NCBI GenBank assembly: GCA_012861695.1
Contig: JAAOOA010000011.1
Coordinates: 310,001-374,000, forward strand
Source of the DNA: Trematomus loennbergii
Taxonomy: Eukaryota; Chordata; Actinopteri; Perciformes; Nototheniidae
Direction of reading: 5' to 3'
DNA: 64,000 nucleotides
Within the stretch, counting starts at the first letter, position 1, and the number at the start of each line of letters is the position of its first letter. Positions 56,340-64,000 of the stretch are shown one piece after another. The notes beneath the pieces were generated by a model. The model did no database searches and was not told the origin of the DNA. It saw only the letters and a list, made by a program, of their open reading frames with translations. Made by a program: the position numbers and the translations under genes.

Positions 56340-56760
56340 CTGTTCACTCTCCTCTCCGCTTCTCTCCCTGTTTCGCTGCTCGTCACACACTCTCCTCTCC
56401 CTGTCTGCCGCTCTCTCCTTTCCGTCTTCTCTCCCTGTGTTGCTAACTCTTCTCTTCACTCCTCTCCTCTTCTCTCAATGTATCGCTAACTCTTCTCTTG
56501 ACTCACTTTCCTCTCACTACTCTCCGCTACTCCGCTACTCTACTGTTCACTCTCCCGCTACTTCACTGTCTCCCGCTACTACTCTCGCTACTCTCACTGT
56601 CTCCCGCTACTGTCACTGTCTCCCGCTACTCTCGCTACTCTCACTGTCTCCCGCTACTCTTACTGTCTCCCGCTACTGTCACTGTCTCCCGCTACTCTCG
56701 CTACTCTCACTGTCTCCCGCTCTCTCGTCTCTTCTTCTGTGTTTCTCTCCCTGTATCGCT
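56340..56760. repeat. CT-rich tandem repeat in the hAT leader
   Basis: Degenerate units of ctctccctgtctgccgct type to 56500, then regular blocks of ctactctcactgtctcccg and ctactgtcactgtctcccg (56560-56730). It lies between the hAT terminus and the transposase start. Open frames across it are artefacts. Confidence 0.9.
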
Positions 56761-56923
56761 CACTCGTCTCTTTCGCCCCCTGTCGGCGGCGGTTAAAATA
56801 GAATCGCCCCGTCAAAATTTAAATCCTCTATTAATGTATTGATTATAGGTCCGGGTCCGGATAGGTCGGCGTCTGGGTCCGGACCCGGACCGCGGTCCGC
56901 TGTTGCCGACCCCTGCTGTAGAA

Positions 56924-57754
56924 CAAGGTCAGCCAACACAATCCGCCGACACTTCACACGAGTCAATGTCAACATTACTGAGCCCAATTGACATGAGTCG
57001 ATCTTTGGCTGAATCTGTATCAGCAGCAGGCATACTTTTCTGCATGTGACAGGACAGGTGAATATCCGAGCTCTCAGCGACATCCATGTCTTCAAGTGCA
57101 ACACAGGAGAATAAATCAGCCAATTTAGCATTACGCCTCAGCAGAATAGACTTGGTTGTTGTGTTGACAAGCTTCAGTGGAACCCATCTATCTCCCCAAA
57201 GCGCGGTAACAAGCCTTGCAACCATGATGCCTCTGGGAATAGAGCGGGACGATGTCGGTTCTGTCATGACAGTACTGCCAGGTGAAATGACTGTGTTTTT
57301 GGGTAGTTTACCCCATATGAGATACTCACGACCAGGTTCAAGACAAGTAGCTGAGTTACATCTGACAGTCCCAACCTTGAAGGGAACCTCCTCTCCTTTC
57401 CAGGGGTCCAAGCCTGACAGCATGGACAGGAAACGTTCAGTCTCTGGGTCAACGGTTGGACAAGGACCAGACACAGTCTTCCAATAGGACTCACACAGCT
57501 TCGATTGACGCAGAACGTGTTTTATGACATTTGTTCCCAATATCAACTCATCGTGCTGCCCTGGGACTACAAGTGTGGGAACCAGAATCTTACAGCCATA
57601 CACTTCCATTTCCACATCAAACACACATTTAGGCTTAACACGTAGTCCGCCACATCCAATGAGAACCAACATCTACATCAATGCGTCTTTGGTCAGTTAT
57701 TACTCCAGCTTCTCTCAGTCTCACTTCAGCATTTTCACTAATGCTGCAGGCCAT
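56924..57754 (-). pseudogene. Gypsy protease end and linker to RT
   Basis: Minus-strand frame with ENAEVRLREAGVITDQRR, VLIGCGGLRVKPKCVFDV and HDELILGTNVIKHVL; the last is the C-terminal ILGTN-type motif of retroviral-like proteases. About 200 residues of linker follow before the hAT insertion at 56915. The protease active site is on the other side of the solo LTR, at 58613-58635. Confidence 0.85.
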
Positions 57755-58608
57755 ATTGGAGTAGAACACCTCTGCTGTTCGTTGGATGAGGCTGGATCTC
57801 TATTAAATTAAGAAAGGAATTGAAAACACCGGAATCAAAGTTATAACAAATTATCTGAGTTTACTTCTAGTAGGAAACCAAACACATATACAAGTTATAC
57901 AGAGTACTCGAGTACCCCGGACTTTCAGGTTTGTGATGCAATGCGGACAAAAGCGTCAGGACCAGACAAACTCATCAAACGAGAAGAAATTGGACTTCAA
58001 GTTTGTGATGCGATGCGGACACAGATATCAGGACCAACAAACTCACCAAACCCAAAAGCATTTTTACACACACAAACATCAGTATTTCTATCTACTTTTG
58101 GGGCGGAGATTTGTCGAGTCTTCCTTCCCATTTTTCTCCCAAGCGAATTAGAGAGCCCCTGGGGAGGAGCTGTTTAAACTGACCACCTCCCCCAAGTGCC
58201 CTGACTGGCTGGATTCGCTTCTGGCCGGGTTCAATCAGAGGTCTGACCAGAGAGTGAGATCCCAAACCACACCAGGTCAAAAGTCAATGTTTATCTTTAC
58301 CTTATCTTACTCTACATTCCTTTCCCAGGGGATATTTTCACCTAAACTATCCTCCTTCAGACATTTAAACTCTTCTCCACCTATTTAACGATGTCTTTTA
58401 ACGACTTAATGACCGCATCTGGCTTTTATGGATGATAAGAAGGATGTTGGTGTGTTGAAACACAGAATCTCTGGATCAGTGAGTTTGAAAGTAAGAATAA
58501 CATTCCTATTCTAAGTGACTTATCAAAACCCGTTTGTGATTACCTGAAACAGTTCAAACAATACATGTTTACTTCAATACAGTGTAGAATCATATCTTTT
58601 TACTTCAG
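57755..58608 (-). mobile_element. Solo LTR, copy 2, inside the Gypsy protease
   Basis: On the minus strand it begins TGAAGTAAAAAG and ends ctactccaat. gccat is present on both sides (57750-57754 and 58608-58612), so the TSD is 4 or 5 bp. It aligns with the reverse of 32516-33295. Unlike that copy it has a 70-bp internal duplication: gtttgtgatgcaatgcgga at 57931 and gtttgtgatgcgatgcgga at 58001. No internal genes. It splits the protease just after its Asp-Ser-Gly active site. Confidence 0.82.
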
Positions 58609-60207
58609 CCATCGAACCGCTATCCAACATGCCACCAATCACAGTATCGTTCATCATAACAGGTGTGTAGAAAAGACTGTCACTATTACCAACCCTGTGG
58701 ATATTCTGATAGACAACCACAGAGCCATCATAAGAGTCTTTTACTGAATTGTAAACAGTCTCAGCATCTGACATATCATCAGTGTGGGAGCTAGTGACAT
58801 GACCTGTACTTCCTCCCTCAGAATACAGGTCCGCTAGTTTCCCTGAGACTGGGAGCCTCTTGTGGGGCAGTCCGGTCAGGTGTGGCCAGGAGCAAAACAG
58901 CCAAAGCATAGTCTTTCAGACATACAATGTGAAGTGGTTGTGTGGCTAGCATCATTACAGACCTTGCAGGCAGGCTCTCTGGAACATTTGCCACTTGAGC
59001 TGGGGTGAAACCTCCCAACTTGAGTCGGACGAGCTGTATCACGCTGCTGTACTTTGTCCATCATTCCCTGAAAAATGTCCACCATCCTAGAGAGCAACCT
59101 CTCCTCTGACTGTTGGAGATTTTGTGCCAGAGCTGGCACAGGAGCATAACATGCAGCAGAGCGGGGCTCGGACACAGCTGGTACGGTAGATGAGGAAGGG
59201 GACGGGGAGTGGAACATATGCGGCTGAGATTGGGGAGAGGGACATAGGGCTCGGAGCTTGGCATTGCTCAGGTACTGCTGGCTTTTCCATTAGTGAACTG
59301 TGCTGCTCGGAGGTGACAGTGGCAGTATGTAACTGACCGACATTAGCAGTCCTGCCGTTAGCTCTTATCTCCCTCTGATAATCATCAATCCTCAGCTGTA
59401 CATCACGCGAAGTCCATTCGTGGATTGGTTTGCACTTTAAAACACAGGCAAGTTCTGGATCAGGGCAATACTTAACAAACATGAGAGTAATCTACTGGGC
59501 TCTCTGTGCTTAGGCAATGTGGCATAAAAGTCTGCAAGGGGAAGGCATGAGGAAGCATCACTGAAATACTGAAGAAGAATGTCATATATCAGTTCTGGTC
59601 TATTCTTTACATCAAGCGCTGCATTACTGCGCAGGGCAATCTTCACAATGTCTCTGGCCTTGCCCGTCAGATGACTAACTATTTCCTCCGACTGTTCCTG
59701 CACCAGAACATCTTGTTTTCTGATGTAGATCTTAATAACATCAATCCAGTCGTGGACTGAAAGTTTGTCAGTACTGTCACCTTTGAATTTCTGTAACTCT
59801 CTGTCAGGTTTAACATGTACTGTCACATGTGGGATGTCATGTCTGGTAGTCTCACATTGTGTATTGTTATTCACAGAAGCAGCATTACAATCAGTATTCA
59901 TGTTCACAACACCAGCTGACATCAGCTTTGCCACAATTGATTCACCGATTTGTGCTCCTAACTGTCCTACCATGTCTGTTAGATGATGAATGGCTTCTAC
60001 ATTACTACCAGGGGTGGAAGTATATGGACCCTCCCTCACAGACACTCTAGCGGGGGTATAACCAGGGCTCTGACCCAACCCAGTGTCAGCATAACCATCC
60101 GGTTTAGCTGTTGAATGTCCCACTTCCCTATTATTAGCAAGGTTACTAAGCCAAGCACCTCTTCCTTTTGGCAAAATAGGACTTGAAAAAGAATTTTCCA
60201 TGTTCAC
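58609..60207 (-). pseudogene. Gypsy gag and protease start
   Basis: Gag starts at 60207 (MNMENSFSSPILPKGRGAWL). A capsid-like region follows with HVKPDRELQKFKGDSTDKLS, VHDWIDVIKIYI and IVSHLTGKARDIVKIAL. Downstream are two zinc knuckles, CKVCNDASHTTTSHC and CFGCFAPGHT, then the protease active site in VIGGMLDSGSM. Reading-frame changes near 59490, 59210 and 58890 break the polyprotein. Whether these are decay or base-calling errors is unclear. The capsid part resembles fish Gypsy gag proteins in layout. Confidence 0.88.
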
Positions 60208-60435
60208 TGTCGAGACTGTTGATCATAAAATATACTAGCGTTGTGTTTAACTTTTAAATAAAATGAATGAAGCATACATGGAAAGACACTGAGTAATACA
60301 CTAAGGACAGGCAATGTAAAACATGAACCCTACAACCACATTCCTTCACAAACTAACCACACAGTAAACTTGAATGAAGATCAGGGTAGCTGCACAGCAT
60401 CCGCGGCGATGAGCATCAAGCTGATCTGACGATCC

Positions 60436-60453
60436 GAAGGGTCACGGCACCAG
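60436..60453 (-). promoter_or_regulatory. Primer-binding site
   Basis: On the minus strand tggtgccgtgacccttcg starts one base after the 5' LTR, beginning TGG as expected for pairing with a tRNA 3' end. The tRNA was not assigned. Confidence 0.75.
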
Positions 60454-60749
60454 TGTAACGGGTCACAACTGTAAGCGACCTGTTATCATTCAGGAAACGA
60501 CAGCGAAGCATCTGGGGTGTTTTCTGGCATTTATTCTGAGGACCTCAGCAGCACTCACTTCAATGTGAGGGGAAAGCGGAAATGACATACAGGAAATAGA
60601 AAAAGATGTGCAACGGGAAAGTGTTCCCACTAGAAACATAACTCAAAAACATCAAAAGGAAACAATCTCATAAAAATAAAATTCACAACCTATTATAAAT
60701 CGTAATTTATAACTAATAATTATGTCTACACATTTTTAACTCCGTTACA
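60454..60749 (-). repeat. Gypsy 5' LTR (296 bp)
   Basis: Matches 37382-37667 with no substitution seen and one extra 10-bp block. Inserted in the TTAA-flanked miniature 36144-61028. Confidence 0.97.
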
Positions 60750-61062
60750 TTAGCGAGGCTTGCTAATGTAAACAAAGACGAGATTACGTCCAAAACACGT
60801 CAGGCATTGTTTCTGATAGCAACTTTCTGTGGGTCCGCTGCCGATTTGACGTCAGATCGGCAGCAAATCTGTATCTGCTCGTTGTACCCCTGCTTTTAAA
60901 AGATTTGGGTACGGAGGAAAAGAGAGAGGGTTTTATTTTCTGATGCTGCGTGAGTTCCCCGACGCACCGGGGACACATATTTATGCATAAAAGACATCAC
61001 AAAGTGCATTTTGCATGATAGGTCCCCTTTAAGTAAAGGGCCTGATACTCCTTCGACCTCTG

Positions 61063-61454
61063 AGCGACAGTATATCAATGTGTTTATGTGCCTGCTTTGT
61101 TTAATTGAACGGATGTATGTGCAGTATTTGTTAAAATCATTGTAAACTGTAGATTAATCATGGCTTGTATCAGACAACAGAACACAAATAAATGTGTTTG
61201 TGTTGCCCTGTTGTTTAGGTCAAAAGGACACCTAGTGGGTAAACATGGTAATTACAGTGCTTTGAGTTATGTATAGTACTTTCAGTGTTGCCGTAGTTAT
61301 GCAGAACTCTTACATGTATTCAGACCATAGACTGTATAGATTCAGACGCACGTTTCTACTCTGCATTGTTGTCTAAAAAACATATGCCTGTAAGTGTTTC
61401 TATGCTCTGTTGTTTCAACATTGTTTATGAAGAGTATGTGTGAGGGATACATTG
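61063..61454. other. No feature recognised
   Basis: AT-rich sequence between two miniature elements. Confidence 0.4.
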
Positions 61455-61458
61455 TTAA

Positions 61459-62388
61459 ATGGTGGATGCTATGCTATATTTAAATGATATATTGTAGGGC
61501 CATACCTATATAAGGTATATGTATACGTTTCTGTTTTCAAAATACCAAACAGATCATGCATTTTAGCCATGCCTCATTTCGCTCTATGTGCTGTTTGCTG
61601 TCTACGGGTCTGATTCTGCTGACCACGCCCCCCTGCAGGAGAGGGGAGACGTGCTCTGATCAGCTGCTGGGCTGTCAGAAGAGGGGGAGAAAAGAGATCT
61701 CCGTGTTTTATTATATAGAGTCGTTATTCATTTGTTTTAAAGCTCAATAAATAACAAAGAAGACCTTTGAACGGTACTTTTCTAATTTTGTCGGAAGATT
61801 AAACTTTAACGGACATCTTGATCGGCGAAAGAAAACCTAACTGAAACTCTGCCGCACGGTCCCCTCGTTCCTTGGAAGAGGCGGAGAGGTGGGTGTTTGT
61901 CATCTGCTGGTGGACTAACCGGAGAGAATTACAGTGCTTGCCTCGACGGGGAGGGATTGCATTGAATTAAAGCAGCGGGAGCAAACGCTTGCCTCGGGGA
62001 GGGAGAAAAAAAGCCACAGCGGAGAATAAACAGAAGGGTAACCATGGTAACCAAGTCTTCTTCGCTGCTTTTGTGGCAGACTACAGCGCCACTTACAGGC
62101 CTGGCATATGTACTCCAGCGCTTTCGAACGGCAATGGCCGTGGCTGTCTCCTCCTGATTGGTGGAGTTGGCCCAATAGCCGTAGCGCCACCGTCCTGACG
62201 TCAGGACAGTGTTCAAATCTGGATCAGTTTTTATCAGATCCGTTGCAGCCCCTTTTTTAGAGATTTGGGTATGGAGGAAAATAGAGAGGGTTGTGTTTTC
62301 TGACACTTGGTGAGTTCCCTGGAACACCGGGGACACATATTCATGTATACAAGACGTACAAAAGTGCATTTTGCATGATAGGTCCCCT
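61459..62388. mobile_element. TTAA-flanked miniature element (930 bp)
   Basis: Right end GCATGATAGGTCCCCT before TTAA (62389-62392). The left end, aatggtggatgctatgctat, is mutated, after TTAA (61455-61458). Longest family member here, inverted relative to 26452-26938 and sharing its gacgtcaggacag palindrome (62197) and caggcctggcatatgtact block. Confidence 0.85.
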
Positions 62389-62532
62389 TTAAGTGCCTTT
62401 AGTAACAAACACTTCTTAACTGTAAGTAGAAGCTACTTGAAATATACGTTGTTACATTTACTTAGGAAAATCGAGGTAAGAAAACGCACTCAGAAAACCT
62501 AAGTAAATCTTACTCCCCGTTTTTTTCAGTGT

Positions 62533-63385
62533 AGCAACCACGTTACTATGAAAACGCCGACACGGGAAATACTGTTTTCATGCCGAGAGTCGATGACGAT
62601 AACTTCACATGGACACTGGCCAATCTAAAACCTCTTTAGTAACATACGTAGTACATATACATTTGCTTGACAAGAACTGAAAACATCTTCGTATTCTCCA
62701 CAAAAATGTGTGTTATAGTGAACTAAAAGTCGTGATGGAGGCTTGCTTGTCAACATCCGGGTATTTATGCACTGGTGGGCCGTGTCACAATATCAATCGA
62801 TCCAGCAGAGCAATAGCCTATAGGCAAAACACAGAAGATCAACAAAATATATGACATAAAATGAACTTACCAAAGCTGAAGTAGATGGTGAACTTCATTC
62901 ATTTTCTTTCCGTTTTACTGATTGTAATCGCTATACGCTGCTCTCTCTCGTCTCCTCTTCACAACTACTATGTTCGCAGCACACGTACTTACAGCCAATC
63001 AGCTCTGAATTATGTGAGATGACGTTTGGTGGGGATGCCAGCACAGTGCCCCTATGTGATTTTTTTTTGCCGCACACATTGAATAGAAAAATACTGAGCA
63101 TGCGTGGTGTAGTTTTTACAGCATCCATTCACTTTGACAGCAGAGAGAGGGGCTAGATCGGGGCTTGCCCCACATCGCTCAAAACGGCTCAATAGGCACA
63201 CTGTGGACACTAATTAGAAGAACGCAGACTAAAACAGCAATGTACAGACGAATCAGATGATTAAACATGATCTTAAAATATATTTTAAGATGTATTTTTT
63301 TTAATTATTATTTGAATTAGTTTCTGCTGACACTAGGTGGGACTGTGCCTGTGCCCCACCTGCCCCTAATGACCAGTCGCCACTG
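62533..63385. other. Right arm of the bracketing hAT, no gene
   Basis: Unique-looking sequence up to the CGCCACTG terminus. cactggtgggccgtg at 62770 resembles another hAT end, but no partner was found. Confidence 0.4.
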
Positions 63386-63515
63386 GAAATATCTCTCAGA
63401 GGGGCGTGGGGAGTGGCTCCTTATTTTCATCTAAAGTAACAGACAGAGACATGTTTTGTATATATCTGAGACCTATAATATATTGATGAAAAACAGTATA
63501 ATAGGGGACCTTTAA

Positions 63516-64000
63516 ATAATTGCGGTACTTCATCCATTTTAGCTAGGTGAACCTAACAAACTGAGAAACACTTGAAAACAGATGGATACAAATTTGATAA
63601 AAATGTTCTAATGCATATATTACCCGGTTTGTGATCAATTCGACTTCCATGCTTAGTTCTTCTATTTACAATAGTTTTTCCTCAGATTGTTGGTCACCTT
63701 TGTTGGGTGCTTTTCTTACAAAATGTTTTTTTGTACGTACCATTATTTTTTATATTATCCCTTCAAGAGTAGGTTTCTTTTTTGTTACTTTTGTATATTT
63801 AATATTTACTAATAGGATATGTCTCGAAGAAATGAAAAAACATGTTCTATTTATTCATGTGTGCCGCTGTGGACCGCAGCACGCAGAAGTGAACAGTTGA
63901 ACTCAAACGCAGCACTGTCGCGTTGTCTTTACATTTTATTGCAGTTGAGGTTTACTTAGTGTTTACAAAACCGGAGCATATTGCAAGCGTCCATGGGGGG
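63516..64000. other. No feature recognised
   Basis: AT-rich sequence to the window edge. An 89-codon frame (63631-63900) looks hydrophobic because of T-rich DNA and shows no domain. Confidence 0.45.

Larger units (their letters stand above)
53890..56915 (-). mobile_element. Apparently complete hAT element (3026 bp)
   Basis: Ends caggggtattcaact (53890) and, inverted, caggggtcggcaaca (56915). Flanks 53882-53889 and 56916-56923 are both ctgtagaa. It sits inside Gypsy pol between protease and RT. It encodes one long transposase in reverse and carries a CT-rich tandem repeat upstream of it. The two termini agree for only about 7 bp before diverging, which is common for hAT. Confidence 0.95.
37382..60749 (-). 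mobile_element. Ty3/Gypsy LTR retrotransposon with three insertions
   Basis: Both LTRs begin tgtaacggg and end ccgttaca on the plus strand. ttag is repeated at 37378-37381 and 60750-60753 as a 4-bp TSD. Reading right to left: 5' LTR, primer-binding site, gag with zinc knuckles, aspartic protease, RT, RNase H, integrase, polypurine tract, 3' LTR. RT and RNase H precede integrase, the Gypsy order. Removing the three insertions (40559-52807, 53890-56915, 57755-58608) leaves about 7.2 kb. The LTRs show no substitution, only a 10-bp indel, so insertion looks recent or the LTRs were homogenised. No env-like gene was recognised. Confidence 0.95.
36144..61028. mobile_element. TTAA-flanked miniature split by a hAT and a Gypsy
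   Basis: The left end AGTGGACCTATCATGC follows TTAA (36140-36143) and the right end GCATGATAGGTCCCCT precedes TTAA (61029-61032). Inner text on both sides matches family members at 26452 and 61459: ccaaacagatca on the left, ggggacacatatttatgcat and aaagtgcattttgcatgata on the right. Without the inserted hAT (36529-37350) and Gypsy (37382-60749) it is about 683 bp. Confidence 0.85.
26302..62530. mobile_element. TA-flanked element with CACTG ends, heavily filled
   Basis: Left end CACTGATAAATT after TA (26300-26301) and right end ttttttCAGTG before TA (62531-62532) form a short inverted repeat. The termini are short, so a chance match is possible. If real, the TTAA miniatures at 26452 and 61459 were inserted into its two arms. 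Confidence 0.35.
26026..63385. mobile_element. hAT element bracketing the nest
   Basis: The left end is CAGTGGCG with ggtggggcac about 27 bp in. The right end, inverted, is also CAGTGGCG with ggtggggcac about 25 bp in. Flanks are caaatatc (26018-26025) and gaaatatc (63386-63393), 7 of 8 identical. Everything between would then be later insertion into one hAT copy. The hAT-specific parts that remain are roughly 26026-26300 and 62533-63385, where no transposase coding was recognised. Confidence 0.6.
25727..63511. mobile_element. TTAA-flanked miniature (outer shell), split into two halves
   Basis: The left half, 25727-26025, starts AGGGGACCTATTATGC after a TTAA. The right half, 63394-63511, ends ataataggggacct before a TTAA (63512-63515). 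Its inner text (tctcagaggggcgtgg, ttttcatctaaagtaacaga) is what I would expect to follow the left half in this family. The right terminus is altered (ggggacct for ggtcccct), which lowers confidence. The halves total about 417 bp. Other members of the family lie at 26452-26938, 36144-61028 and 61459-62388. Confidence 0.55.

Noticed and set aside
56437..56842. Ser/Leu/Thr-rich frames of about 115 codons
   Set aside because: Products of the CT-rich tandem repeat in the hAT leader.

Overview
The window looks like ray-finned (teleost) fish DNA. One host coding exon is recognisable: the first exon of beta-2-syntrophin (sntb2), on the minus strand at 20898-21626. Nearly everything else that can be named is a transposable element: jockey-group LINEs, tRNA-derived SINE pieces, many hAT elements, TTAA-flanked miniature elements, a Ty3/Gypsy retrotransposon and a pair of solo LTRs. 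All family names come from protein motifs, terminal repeats and target-site duplications (TSDs) read by eye; no database search was possible.

Left part (1-20.9 kb). It holds a LINE RT scrap (1-570), a hAT miniature with a perfect 8-bp TSD (754-1586), a SINE split by a hAT-type insertion (2071-3756), and one LINE (3766-6425 and 10190-11068) split by a second LINE (6426-10190) and ending in a 578-bp CCTTG array. Further right are several miniature elements and LINE tails (12.2-17.3 kb). From about 17.3 to 20.5 kb the sequence is mostly unique and is probably sntb2 intron 1. Because sntb2 reads leftward, its downstream exons should lie to the left; none was recognised, so they are probably beyond position 1.

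Middle and right (20.9-64 kb). After sntb2 exon 1 and a mostly unique upstream stretch, about 38 kb (25.7-63.5 kb) reads as a Russian-doll nest. A TTAA-flanked miniature (25727-63511) appears split by a hAT (26026-63385), within which lie a TA-flanked element, THAP and hAT relics, a LINE copy and a solo LTR. Deeper still, another TTAA miniature (36144-61028) is split by a 7.2-kb Gypsy (37382-60749, minus strand, LTRs with no base substitution seen). The Gypsy carries three later insertions: a 12.2-kb element with CCCAGATAGCAA termini in RNase H (40559-52807), a 3.0-kb hAT with an apparently intact 623-codon transposase (53890-56915), and a solo LTR in the protease (57755-58608).

The most interesting object is the 12.2-kb element. 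It has inverted termini, a 2-bp AT duplication, tandem subterminal repeats at both ends, and a plus-strand multi-exon gene matching the DUF4806 domain, with a poly(A) signal. Its interior is full of decayed older insertions, while its host Gypsy looks young, so the whole unit probably moved recently as one block. I know of no transposon class defined by a DUF4806 gene, so it deserves a proper check.
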